DNA of 64,000 nt from Palaemon carinicauda (GCF_036898095.1 NC_090725.1:205601501-205665500), one strand, 5' to 3'; shown: positions 8,937 through 21,481, counted from the first letter of the stretch. Notes: a model not told the origin generated them from the letters alone. Program-made: numbers and translations.

Positions 8937-8940
<4 letters not shown>
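8600..8940. repeat. DIRS inverted terminal repeat, coding 5' end
   Basis: Reverse complement of about 340-679. Outer sequence reads inward on the minus strand as TTTGGGCTCAAGCCATGTCG. It is likely to contain the promoter; no TATA box stands out. The outermost 33 bp are duplicated in the ICR. Confidence 0.92.
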
Positions 8941-8992
<52 letters not shown>

Positions 8993-8995
8993 AAT

Positions 8996-9074
<79 letters not shown>
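8941..9074. repeat. (AT)n then (TG)n compound microsatellite
   Basis: Interrupted AT tract to 9055, then TG to 9074, directly abutting the DIRS end. Confidence 0.95.
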
Positions 9075-9162
9075 GAAACTCCATATCCTACCCAATACCT
9101 AATTTTTTTTCTTTTTTTAAGTCTGTATTCTATGTGTATTTGATTTTACTAAAGCCAGCGAA

Positions 9163-9166
<4 letters not shown>

Positions 9167-9227
<61 letters not shown>
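9167..9227. repeat. (CT)n microsatellite
   Basis: Pure CT run of about 60 bp. Confidence 0.95.
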
Positions 9228-9229
<2 letters not shown>

Positions 9230-9564
9230 CCCTGCTATGTCTCTACCACGTTTAATCACACAGTCTTCATTTATTTCCGCCTTGTACCGTATCGCTGAGA
9301 CGTCCAATGGAGTCAATGAAAGACTTCTTAATGGTGTTCCGGAGGCAGGAAGTGGGTGGTTACCCCTTCCCTCCCTACTTCCTACACTTCGGTCCCTTAT
9401 CCACTCCTTAGACCTGTCTGGTGAAGGACTTTGTATATTGTGTTCTCCTGGGGTTTGAGTCATAAATTGCCAGTCGTTGATTTACTTGAAACAAAATGCT
9501 AGTTCTTCGTGACCCATGAATATTTTATTCTTTTCTTTTCTATCACCCGTTATGCTGAATCAAA

Positions 9565-10062
9565 TTGCATTGGTGGCGTGATTCATGATAAGTAAATTTG
9601 GAAATCAAATCGCCTGAAATTACATATAAAAATCAGGTTATATATCAGTTTAGTGAGATCTCTGTTACAATATAAACATGAGTCATGGTATGGCAATAAA
9701 ATATTATCCGACAAATTTTGTAGGTTTGAGAACAAAGCCCTCAGAAGAATATTGGGAATTAAATGGCAGGACACGATTTGGAAAATAAACCATTAGAGAT
9801 ATTACTGGAGTGTCTTTTGTGGATGTTAGTTCATGGTGAGGAGAAGATGAGATTGGGCATAATCTTCTCACTCCCCAAGAGAGATTAGTTCACCAAACTT
9901 TTAACTAGGCTCCACAAGGTGCCAAAAGAATTGGAAGCCCCAGGCCTACATGGCTGAGGACTATGAAGCGTGAAGTAGTAGATGATGAATGGAGAAGTAT
10001 TAATTTAGATGCTCAGGATATAGACGACTGGCAATATCTACCCGAGTCCCTATGCGTCAATA
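9565..10062 (+). mobile_element. LINE 3' fragment (family A)
   Basis: Clearly the same sequence as 54205-54690 and 55840-56240: shared words CCTGAAATTACATATAAAAATCAGG, CTCAGAAGAATA and CCCAAGAGAGATTAGTTCACCAA. In the best copy this encodes the C-terminal LINE tail (KIRLYISFVRSVLLYG, TLRRILRVKWQDNIRNE, GRWRWFGYAL). This copy has several frameshifts and stops, and the RT domain is missing, as expected for 5'-truncated reverse transcription. Confidence 0.75.
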
Positions 10063-12025
10063 TTAAAAGTACATATTGTTACTGCTCTTGATACCCAATA
10101 TACTGTCAAATGATACGCAGTCAGTGACAAACCTCATTTCTACGTGGATTTCCTGACTGTAGATGAGCGTCCAACCTCACTTTTCTCACTCAAACGTCAT
10201 TGTTTCAGTTCAGACATGTTGTGTTAATTGCTGATGAAGGATTAGAGCTTTCGTTACCCTTGGCCATACATTTAACACTAGCAATACCTCCACAACGCCT
10301 TAGACGTCGTTTGACATCCGAGCAATTGGGTAGAAGCATTAGAATACATGTACTGAAATATGTATTTTCACAAGGTTGCGTTGGCAATGCACTTACCGTA
10401 GCATTGTTAACAGGACGTAGAATTATCATAAGGCTTTTGGTATGACAGCATACCGTCATGGGGTGGTCATCAGAGGTCGACTACACAACGAAAAGAACAC
10501 TTAGTCACAGATCAGGCACAACGCCATCGCTTTTGAACTGCTACGTTCTTGTGAAATGACCTCCTGAATGCCTCAGGTGTGAATATATCCACCAGACATT
10601 TCCAAATTTTGCAAAGCTTTAGTAAAGCACAGTTGAAAATTGTGATTATAAAGTTCGTTTCCTCTTTTTAATTATAATATTGGGAAATTCCGATTTTTTT
10701 TTAATATTCAATTGCTAATAGTTGTCTGTTTCTCTTAATTTATGTAAATTTAAATAACACATAAACTTGTATAATCATACAAGGCATGTTTTAGATAGCA
10801 TTGAGCTTTGACAGATTCGCATCCTTTGGACTTCCCTAAAATTTTAAGAACTCTCCAAAGTCTGAAGTTTTCTTAAAATACCAGGGAAATCTATAAGCCT
10901 GGTAAGAACTGGAAATTTGTACTCAAAATAATTGTTTCACATTATTCATATCGCACTTCTCCAGATTAATAGGTATGTAATTAGTTTTATCTTTAGCCCC
11001 ACTGGTCAAAGACATTAAAAGTGTGATGTGATTGAAAATGGAGGTGCATTATTGAGACCATTTTGCTTTTGCCATGAGATCTTTTCTGAGATAAACATTT
11101 TTACAATGCTTAGTTTTCCCCCTCAAACGGTATGCCTCGGTGACTGATATAATTCATTACAAAATACGAAGAATATCAAGCGGTAATGCGTAATAAAATC
11201 ATCATTCTTTTAAAGAGAATTAGGGGATATAGTTCTTTCTTATATCTGCATGTTTTAGACTCCAATTAAAAACGCCTTTTTCATTCAGGCAAGCTCACAA
11301 AAGCTTGATATGATACAAGAGAACGTGGCATTTTTAGTGTAAAAAAAATATAAACTTTTGGTATGCAAATGAGATGATTTTCTCCGAAAAGACTGTGAGT
11401 TTGTGAATATATGATTGCTGATTCTACTGTGTCGTGAATTCACTATTTTGCATGATTTGATTCCGACGGTTATTTTTGCATAGTGTGATTTATGTTGATT
11501 TTACACTGATGCCTTGTATCTGTTGTTTTCCCTTGCTTGTATTTTATCTTCTGCAGTATTTTATTCAAGTGAGACTTTAGGAAAATCCATTGCCTAAGTT
11601 TCTGGGCCTTTTAAATTGCTTTGTTTATTTTCATTCTTAGGACGGGTTACAATTATGCTTATATTTGTAACGCTAAACTTACGTGGATTCAAGTATTTTC
11701 CTATTTTCACTTGATATCCTACAATGTAGAGTGCTGAAATACAAATTGTTTCTTTATTTCTTATGGAATATATCTTTATTCATCGCAGTAATTTTACAAC
11801 GTGTGTCTTAGAAAATAACACGTTTACTTTTGCATACGTATTAAAAGGCGATATGATAAACAAGTTAAACACGATTTTTGACCCCTGAACAATATTGCTG
11901 CTGTGGTTCTTTCTCTTTTGCGTTGAGGAAACAAACACTGGTAGGTATAATTGAATGAACTGAAGATTTCGCTTGTTATTTGTTTGATTTTTTTATCCCT
12001 GTTTCCTTAGTAATAAAGACGTAAG

Positions 12026-12030
<5 letters not shown>
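10063..12030. other. Unassigned A+T-rich sequence
   Basis: No ORF longer than 84 aa and no recognised element. The frame at 10200-10445 (81 aa) has no domain I recognise and is matched by an equally long frame on the other strand, so I do not call it. Confidence 0.5.

Positions 12031-12108
<78 letters not shown>
12031..12108. repeat. (CT)n microsatellite
   Basis: Pure CT run of 78 bp. Confidence 0.96.
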
Positions 12109-12111
<3 letters not shown>

Positions 12112-14258
12112 GAAAAATTTTTATGTGTCGTTTATGTATGTTTTCGTTATTTAGCTTGCCATCCGTGACACAGGCATCCACTTCCCTTTTTTTGTTTTCT
12201 CATATACGTTTGTTTTTCCTGGGTTCAATTTCACTTCGTCTCTGGTATTTACTCTTTCATCTGCATCAGTGTTTTTTGTTTTTCATGTATTTACTCTCCC
12301 AAAGGTATAGAATTTATTTTGTTTATACCTGTCTCTGCTTGCTTTTGTAACCTTTGAGAAGTATTTGAGTATTTGTTTGCGTCAGTAGCGTGTGTATGTG
12401 CTTTTTTTTGTGTAGCTTGTATGTGTTTCTTTAATGACAGGCTGCTATGTTATTTTTTTCTATTTTCAACAGAATTTATTTGTGCTTGTACGAGTTTTTG
12501 AGTTGGTTGGTAATCACTCAGCTGAAAAGCCACTATTCCGAATTTTCCTTTATTATGCTAGAAATATAGGTACACACAATAAGAATAATTGGCATGCTTA
12601 CTACGCCATATTTTATGCAAAATATATGCTTATTATACCCCTATTCTGTTTTGTAGTGTAATTTTTTATCTGGTATGACAACAGTTTATTGTAGTTTTTT
12701 GGAAAATGCTTTATTACTTTTTTTTAGTTTTGTTATAGTCATATCAACTACTAACTAGGAATTAAACCTTGCAAATGGCCTGAAATTGATTTTGCAAAAT
12801 AATAGTTGCTTTGCAAAATCCCTAAGGATGGTCTTTCATTAAATTCTATTATTAATGGATTTTATCAGGAACGTATCTAGAAAGACCAAAGACAAAGTAG
12901 CTCACACGCTTTTCTCCTAACTCATCTTGCATCTACTAATACAAAATATTTAAATTATTATATTTCGATCGTCCTTCCTCTTCTAAACAATTTATCTTCC
13001 TATCTCTTTCTTTTTTATTCGTTTTTTATCCTCTTGTTATTTCCTTACATATCTCCTATTTCACCTTAATCAGTCAATTCCTCCAGATCGGTTTCGCAGA
13101 TGACAGCGGTCTTTTTAAAGTTTCCTTTATGAATAAATGAAAATATACTAATTTATATAATGCGACTGGCAAAGACAGTTCACAAAAAAACAGATGATAC
13201 ACCAATTAAACGATTGATTAATTGATTTAAAGTTAAAAGAAACCGTAATTCTATAATTGCTGTGAAAGCGTAGATACATACAGTAGGTTTCCTGTCGACA
13301 AGTCAAACCGAAAAGGGATTAGATAAAGATTCATTTGCCTGTATCCAAATTGCTTGTTGCTGTTGTGATTGCATACAACCGGAATTGGTTTTCCCAAGGG
13401 CGTCATTTTCCTCTGGGATAGAACGTAGTGGTCGTGTCCTGCAAAGCACGACATCAGATTTCAAAGCCCCCAGAGATATTTGCTCTGTTTTGTCACTTGG
13501 ACTCGTCGAATGCCATGATTTTTTCTTTGTTTCTTTTGTGGTTTGTGTTCATTGTTTTATTTTAGTTCTCTTTACAAAAATTCTAGTCTTCGCTGCAAAA
13601 GGGATTCTTTGTTCATTATTATAATTAAAATTAATCCTTCTTTTATCCTTATCACTCTCCCTCTAGTTATTTGCTTGACGCAGCAATATCTTCTCTATTT
13701 CTCTCTCCATCTCTTTATTATTGTCTGTTAAACGTTGGGTACAATCTAGGTACACGTAAGTCCTTGAATTGCGCTCTTAGATCTTTTCATATTCATCATT
13801 TAATAGAAATTTGTGAGCCATTATATCAAACATAATTAAGAGGAAAATGTAATGGCTTTGTTCACCGTTTCCCTGATTTTCTCATTCGAGATTGATATGA
13901 AAATGTGACCTTCACCCTAGGAATTTTAAGCAATTAAGTCATAGGATAACGTTTTATCCGCTCATTCCCAGAAGACATGAGAGAAGAGTGAACTATTTTT
14001 TCATTTAGAAATATTTCACTTTGGAAATTTGTTTCTTATTGGGTAAAGGATAAGTTAGTACATTAATACATATTCAAGCAGCTTTTCTAATTATAGTCCT
14101 TCTGAAAAGCTGGACCAATATTTGATAAGGGAAACAATTTTCGTGAGATAAACAAGATATGCAAATGCCAGTGCATCATTTCATGAGGATGAGGTTGGTA
14201 CCACTGCACCTCTCAGTATGGGATCATCTTCGTCCAACCCCACCGGCAATGAGTAGAC
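12109..14258. other. Unassigned T-rich sequence
   Basis: T-rich on the plus strand with only short hydrophobic frames from base composition. No gene or repeat recognised. Confidence 0.5.
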
Positions 14259-14296
14259 ATTATATATATACAGTATATATATACATATATATACAC

Positions 14297-14372
<76 letters not shown>

Positions 14373-14374
14373 TA
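14259..14374. repeat. (AT)n microsatellite
   Basis: AT run with CAG/ACAC interruptions. Confidence 0.95.
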
Positions 14375-14688
14375 AAGTACCTGGACTCATGACATTCTTT
14401 GCCAAATATCTACAGAGATAAACAGGGTTGGAAAGGAGGGAGAGGTTGTAGTACATTGTAGTAGTAACAACATTAGGACAATAAATAGTATGAATCGGAA
14501 GTTTTAGGGGAGGTTTTGTCACGTTGAATGGAATACCATTGGCTGGCGTGAATGGAGTGGGTAGGGAGTCGATACACTGTTTGTGACCTTTGTGCGTTTG
14601 CTTGTGAAGCTGCTGGGTCTGAGGATTTCTACTGGATGACTGTGACAGAAAACTTGTTTTTCCTAGCTATCTTCCATGTTGAAAAACT

Positions 14689-14829
<141 letters not shown>

Positions 14830-14861
14830 TTTTGAGACAATTTCTCCCCAATGCAATTTTC

Positions 14862-14941
14862 ATTGATGGCGATAGCCTTAGTGGCGTCAATATATTTCCT
14901 GTAGGAAACACATTAACGCCACTAACGCTATCGCCTTCAAT
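14862..14941. repeat. 80-bp near-perfect hairpin
   Basis: Left arm 14862-14900 and right arm 14903-14941 are reverse complements over 39 bp with about 5 mismatches, several of them G:U-compatible; the centre is GT. It lies in an island of ordinary sequence between two microsatellites. Could be a miniature foldback transposon or a precursor-like RNA hairpin; the sequence alone does not decide. Confidence 0.85.
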
Positions 14942-14973
14942 TAAGATTATATGTGTATTTACATATTTATTTA

Positions 14974-14976
<3 letters not shown>

Positions 14977-15042
<66 letters not shown>
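14977..15042. repeat. (AT)n microsatellite
   Basis: Pure AT run. Confidence 0.95.
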
Positions 15043-15048
<6 letters not shown>

Positions 15049-15327
15049 TGTATATATGTATATATATGTGTGTGTCTGTAGCGTCTTCCCTGTATCCTTT
15101 TCATCTACGAGAAATTCTCTTGACATTCTTCCCCTCTTTTCTCTCTCTCTCCTCTCTGAATCCAATGACCTTCCTCTCTAGCTATTTGCATTCTGATCTT
15201 TCAATATCTATTAACCTCTATCGTTTCTAGATTCTCCTCCCATCTCCTTTGAACTGAAAATGCAAAAGCCATTATTTTTCATCTTACACTGACTGCTTAC
15301 TCTATTATATCATATGTGTGTACAATG

Positions 15328-16000
<673 letters not shown>

Positions 16001-16500
16001 NNNNNNNNNNNNNNNNNNNNNNNNNNNNNNNNNNNNNNNNNNNNNNNNNNNNNNNNNNNNNNNNNNNNNNNNNNNNNNNNNNNNNNNNNNNNNNNNNNNN
16101 NNNNNNNNNNNNNNNNNNNNNNNNNNNNNNNNNNNNNNNNNNNNNNNNNNNNNNNNNNNNNNNNNNNNNNNNNNNNNNNNNNNNNNNNNNNNNNNNNNNN
16201 NNNNNNNNNNNNNNNNNNNNNNNNNNNNNNNNNNNNNNNNNNNNNNNNNNNNNNNNNNNNNNNNNNNNNNNNNNNNNNNNNNNNNNNNNNNNNNNNNNNN
16301 NNNNNNNNNNNNNNNNNNNNNNNNNNNNNNNNNNNNNNNNNNNNNNNNNNNNNNNNNNNNNNNNNNNNNNNNNNNNNNNNNNNNNNNNNNNNNNNNNNNN
16401 NNNNNNNNNNNNNNNNNNNNNNNNNNNNNNNNNNNNNNNNNNNNNNNNNNNNNNNNNNNNNNNNNNNNNNNNNNNNNNNNNNNNNNNNNNNNNNNNNNNN
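16001..16500. other. Assembly gap, exactly 500 N
   Basis: Round-number run of N, so it is a scaffolding placeholder and true length is unknown. ORFs crossing it are artefacts. Confidence 0.99.
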
Positions 16501-17946
16501 CCTATATTACTGCTTAATAAATTTCTCTTAAAGTAATGATATTTCAATTTTAGTTTAACAATAACTTTTAAGCTTTAAAATTTCCTTAAAATTAGTATCT
16601 TGAAAGGAACACTAACTGAATACAGACTGGTCAAATAAACATATCGTTAAGGAAAGTCTCGGAAAAGAATCATAATAAGAAATTAATCTTTAATAGAATC
16701 AAACTATGTATTATCTAAAAATGATATTAATTGCGATTTCATTTGATGCTAAAAAAAAAGAAAAAAAAAAGATTGAAATATATGTAATTCACCTTACCAT
16801 TCTTAACATTTCTGTATGTTATTTTGCTTTTCGAGTATGTCTTCCGAGATAGATTACATTTAACATGACATAAAGCTAAATATCTTAGCAGGGAGCAAAG
16901 CACAGACGCTGTCAAGAAAAGAGTAACAAAAGATTGGGCCGTTTATTGCTATTTAAATTATCATTGCCGCTATCATTCACTTCATTATAGTGATTTTTCA
17001 TATCAAAATTCGCTAAAAATTCCAAGTATTATTATTAAAATAATTAATTAGAAATGAAAGTACAATATATTAATGAACGTAGTGGTAAATCCGAAAAATT
17101 GATTATATCAATAAACTATGGTCAAAGGGCTGGTGTCGGAAAGGTGGATTTTGCTACACCGTCGAAAAGCAGAGGAGAGTTACAAAAGTAATATAACAGG
17201 GCTCTGTACTACTTCACCCTGTTCTAAAGCTACGCTAGATACGGACCACAGTTACCACTAACATACAATATGTCTACGATTGCAATTCTGATTTTCTAAA
17301 AGTTAAAAGGGACACAGTAGTTAGATAAGAATTTCTTAACTTTATTGTTTAAATTTAGCGCTAATGGGGATAGAATCAAAGAAAATATTAATAAATAATA
17401 ATCTCCAATTAATTTGAGGTGAAGAATGCCAAGAAAGTACTTTCGGAAGAGTGATAAGAATCATGATAAAGAAGAAGAAAAATAAAAAGTATAAGAAGAG
17501 GAAGAAAAATATTGATCATAGGACCCGTAAGTAAAGTCAGACCCTTACTACACTAAGTTTCTCAGAGCCTGTTCTCAAGGCAGCCATGATGATCACTAAT
17601 AACAATTAACGGAATTTCTATGACCTTTATGCAAAAATACTTCTTCTCCGCCAAGGACAAGAGTAAATTTCACATAATTTCTAATGGGTAAATTACTTTA
17701 TACGCAACTACGACTACAGAAGCTTCCCATAATTGCTTTCTCTTTTTGCTGCCATTGCCGTGGTAATTTCCAGATTGACCGGTAGAGGGTAGGCCAACAC
17801 CTGAACACGGACTTTGCAGGTAGACCAATATTTGAGCACAGCAACACCAACGAATTTTTCATATCTATTATACACGTACACATACATACATACATATTCA
17901 TTTGATTTGTATATAAACACACACACAGACCCACACACCCACACAC
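16501..17946. other. Unassigned A+T-rich sequence
   Basis: No recognisable gene or element; short purine-rich patches near 17460. Confidence 0.5.
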
Positions 17947-17957
17947 ACATATATACA

Positions 17958-18026
<69 letters not shown>
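17947..18026. repeat. (AT)n then (TG)n compound microsatellite
   Basis: AT run to about 17996 followed by TG to 18026. Confidence 0.95.
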
Positions 18027-18027
<1 letters not shown>

Positions 18028-18278
18028 AAGTGTGTTTGTTTATGTATATATGTGTTTGTAATGATCACTCGTATGTGACCATACATGGAAAGTGCAAGTG
18101 AAATAAAAGGGCTTCCACGTACAAGCTCCATTAGATTACAATGAGTGATCTTGGCACAAGAATTCCTCCCAGCAAACATAGAAAACATAACCAATAATTA
18201 AAAGTGTAACTTGAAGGCTGGTGAGAGTAAACAAACATGGACAAGACAAAAAGAAAAACCAGGTAACCAATCCACGTA

Positions 18279-18334
<56 letters not shown>

Positions 18335-18735
18335 TTGCTAAGCTACAACCCTAGTTGTAAAAGCAGAATGCTATAAGCCCAGGGGCTCCAAAAGGGAAAA
18401 TAGCCCAGTGAGGATAGGAAACAAGGAAAAATAAGATAGTAACTATATAAACTATAAAAACTTTAATAAAGCAAGAGGAAGAGAAATAAGATAGAATAGT
18501 GTGACCGAGTGTACCCTCAAGCAAGAGAACTCTAACCCAAGACAGTGGAAGACCATGGTACAGAGGCTAAGGCACAACCCATGACTAGAGAACAATGGTT
18601 TGATTTAGGAGTGTCCTTCTCCTAGAAGAGCTGCTTACCATAGCTAAAGAGTCTCTTCTACCCTCACCAAGAGGAAAGTAACTTCTGAACAATTACAGTG
18701 CAGTTGTTAACCCCTGGGGTGAAGAAGAATTGTAT
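18279..18735 (-). mobile_element. (ATT)n-tailed retroelement, copy 1
   Basis: Read on the minus strand the element ends in GGGTTGTAGCTTAGCAAG and a (TAA)n run (18279-18333). The body shares long words with copies at 19.7, 44.4 and 48.9 kb: GCCCAGGGGCTCC, CCCTCAAGCAAGAGAACTCTAA, GAGAACAATGGTTTGATTT, AGAGCTGCTTACCATAGCTA. No protein is encoded in these copies. The (TAA)n 3' end points to target-primed reverse transcription. The outermost about 150 bp are shared with the RT-bearing LINE at 63.2-64.0 kb, so this may be a non-autonomous passenger of that LINE. Confidence 0.8.
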
Positions 18736-19380
18736 ACAGACTAATGAAGTTATAGAAGGGTTAAGTATTGTCAATCCAAACCTATTTTTAGCATCTCTAA
18801 TTGGTCTCATTTAGGCCAACTTTCTGTTAGTTACATAATCACAGCCTTGTCATGTTTTCCTTTTGGAACATTGTTTGTGGTTATTGACCGTGAGATCACC
18901 TTCGATCGTTTTCGCACTCGGCCGTTTCAGAGTTCACCTCCAGCAGGCCACAGAACCACTTTCTGCAGGTGAATGTTATCAGGCACTGATCTAACCGGTT
19001 GACTTTCGTCTTGGGGATCCACTTCTTTTCATTTAAACCAAATCATAAGTTAAAAAAATGTACTTTTAGAATGAAAGCATTCTATTCTTGCTGAATTTTG
19101 CCACAATTATCGAAAGTTATATTTCCACTAAATATACTTTCATAACAAGTAAAAACGAAATATATCGCCTATAATAGTAAGAACATTCAGCTCATATACT
19201 TAATTAGCATATTTTTTTTTTTCTCGAAAACTATACCTCCGCTATTTTTATAATTACTAGTGTATGCAAGCCGTCAAGAATTAACAGCGAAATATTCAAA
19301 TAGATTTGCACGCACACACAGCCACTTTCATGATGGCGTGATTACTCCCTCACCTCCCTACCCGAGAGACGGGGAGATTT
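18736..19380. other. Unassigned sequence
   Basis: No ORF or repeat recognised. Confidence 0.5.
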
Positions 19381-19389
19381 GAGCGCGAC

Positions 19390-19437
<48 letters not shown>

Positions 19438-19494
19438 CGACCGAAAATATATATGTGTATATATATATATATATAAATATATATGCGCGACCGA

Positions 19495-19525
<31 letters not shown>

Positions 19526-19528
19526 ACC

Positions 19529-19571
<43 letters not shown>

Positions 19572-19572
19572 T
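19381..19572. repeat. (AT)n array punctuated by a GCGCGACCGAA motif
   Basis: AT tract interrupted by GAGCGACCGAAAA (19435), GCGCGACCGAA (19485) and GCGCGACCGAA (19521), with a related GAGCGCGACGGG at 19381. The GC-rich punctuation is conserved while AT spacers vary. Confidence 0.9.
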
Positions 19573-19657
19573 ATATACTATGTATATATATACATATTGC
19601 CAAATACTTGATCTGTTTTATATATGGGAGATCATTATGGAACTAAACAAAAGGACA

Positions 19658-19659
<2 letters not shown>

Positions 19660-19726
<67 letters not shown>

Positions 19727-20285
19727 GTGCCAAGATGGAAAAGCAAGATGCTATAAGCCCAAGGGCTCCAACAGGGAAAATAGCCCAGTGAAGAAAGGAG
19801 ATAAGGAAATAAATAAACTCCAAGAGAAGTAATAAACAATTAAAATATTTTAGGAATAGCAACATTAGAATACATCTTTCATATATAAACTATAAACATT
19901 TTTACAAAACAAGAGGAAAAAAATAAGATAGAATGGAGTGCCCGAGTGTACCCTCAAGCAAGAGAACTCTAAACCAAGACAGTAGAAGGCCATGGTACAG
20001 AGGCTATTGCACTAACCAAGATTAGAGAACAATGGTTTGATTTTGGAGTGTCCTTCTCTTAAAAGAGCTGCTTACCGTAGCTAAAGAGTCTCACCTACCC
20101 TTATAAAGAGGAAAGTGACCACTGAACAATTACAGTGCAGTAGTTGCCCCCTTGAGAGAAAAATAATTGTTTGGTAATCTTAATGTTGTCAGGTGTATGA
20201 GGACAAAGGAGAATATGTAAAGAATACGCCAGACTATTCGGTTTATGTGTAGGCAAATGGAAAATAAACCGTAACCAGAGAGAAA
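19660..20285 (-). mobile_element. (ATT)n-tailed retroelement, copy 2
   Basis: Same family as 18279-18735 but extending farther towards the 5' end (through AGACTATTCGGTTTATGTGTAGG and CGTAACCAGAGAGA). The (ATT)n tail at 19660-19725 is 66 bp. The 14 bases next to the tail differ from the other copies, suggesting a slightly different priming point. Confidence 0.8.
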
Positions 20286-21480
20286 ATACGATTGCAATTC
20301 TGAAAAAAATCTCCCGGGGAGTATGATTCCCAAATCTAAGAAAGAATAGCAATAGAGCAGTACGGAAAGTAGTTATGTGTAATAATTTAAAAAATGAAGT
20401 AACAATAAAGCTGTTCCCTTATGCTGTAAACGTACAAAAATAGTACTCAAGTCACATCTACATATAGAGTACAGCATTATTGAAATACGAGTGTATGGGA
20501 CTATCTATTGTGTATGATAATAATGATGATTATATTTTATGATTTAACTGTGTTTATACAAAATAAACAAAGTCATATGGAGATGGAAGAGGTGAAAGCA
20601 AATAGATATATCCGACTGAAACCAAAAATTTCACAATGAAAAGACGGAAATGAAAATCTATCTGACGCAATAAACAGATTAGCCATGACTGTGTAGCAAT
20701 CTCTAAAAAATATTTTATTTTTACTGAACAGTTATCATCTCAGTCCGAATATCATTTAATTGAGAACTTCCACAATAGCTAGGATTAATGAAGTATATAA
20801 AATGAACTACGAGAAATGTATCACCACATCACAAATTGACCCACCGGGATCAGCAATGCTTAGATTGCTCGTTTTCCTGACAATTTCTTTCCATATACAG
20901 GCAAACGTTGGGATCAGCTTCCTGGTTCGGTTTCCCAGACCTAATTTTCGTATTCCAGTCGCTCACAAGGAGAGGCAATTTCCAGGTTGGAATTTGGAAG
21001 ATGCCTTGACGTCTAGATAACATGTTGACATGAGAACTTTTCTAATGTGGTTACTAAGATACATTAATTAGCACATTCTTATCAACATCCCATAGGAGAG
21101 CTACAGGAGTCGTCAAATTTGATTGGATCACCAAACTGGAAAAGTCTTCAAGTTTCAATGTACAATTAAGAATATAACAAATAAAAGGACATCTTGCCAC
21201 CTCACAATGACCTCAGGTAGTATGAGATCTATGCTGACCCAACAATGTTAAATTGCATCTTGCGGGTTTAAACCACATTCTCATTGTCATCATTTATTTT
21301 TTGCATTGGCTGCATAAAGTCATTTTGATGCCCGACCTCATATTTGGAGATATAAGGTTATTTCAGGTGATATAGGAAAAAAGGACTAACGTTGGTTAAC
21401 CCATTATTATCTGTCTTGGCTCATATAAGGTAATATTATCATACTATTGTTTCATTTATAAGATCATTATATATAAGCTA
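20286..21480. other. Mostly unassigned; one signal-peptide-like small ORF
   Basis: Ordinary-complexity sequence without recognised repeats. The only frame worth noting is at 20856-21020 and is listed separately. Confidence 0.45.
20856..21020 (+). CDS. Possible small secreted peptide, 54 aa (speculative)
   Basis: From the internal ATG at 20856 the frame starts MLRLLVFLTISFHIQA, a plausible signal peptide with Ala before the cut, followed by a basic, proline-containing 38-residue tail ending ALTSR. No paired cysteines and no family recognised. A frame of this length is expected by chance, and TTTCCATATACAG within it could equally be an intron acceptor. Listed only because hydrophobic start and clean tail coincide. 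Confidence 0.15.
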   Translation: MLRLLVFLTISFHIQANVGISFLVRFPRPNFRIPVAHKERQFPGWNLEDALTSR

Positions 21481-21481
21481 T

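Larger units (their letters stand above)
305..8940 (-). mobile_element. DIRS-type tyrosine-recombinase retrotransposon, near full length
   Basis: About 8.6 kb element read on the minus strand. Seen directly: inverted terminal repeats (8600-8940 against about 340-679), an internal complementary region at 757-853, and in coding order Gag-like, RT, RNase H plus methyltransferase-like, and tyrosine recombinase. DIRS-group elements are known for this combination: split inverted repeats, an internal copy of the joined ends, YR instead of integrase, and no target-site duplication. The coding 3' end (left side here) carries an extra stretch of about 35 bp (305-339) absent from the other end, as in DIRS-1 of Dictyostelium. 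Ngaro and PAT-like elements have split direct repeats and are therefore less likely. One in-frame TGA (3652-3654) breaks RT from RNase H; the other frames are open, so the copy is young but probably not autonomous. Confidence 0.92.

Noticed and set aside
8887..9298. Long frames rich in alternating Ile-Tyr, Ser-Leu, Arg-Glu or Val-Cys here and at most other microsatellites
   Set aside because: They are translations of dinucleotide repeats, open in all phases and strands; not genes.
10200..10459. 81-aa plus-strand and 84-aa minus-strand overlapping frames
   Set aside because: No recognisable domain, comparable open frames on both strands, and no neighbouring support; consistent with chance.
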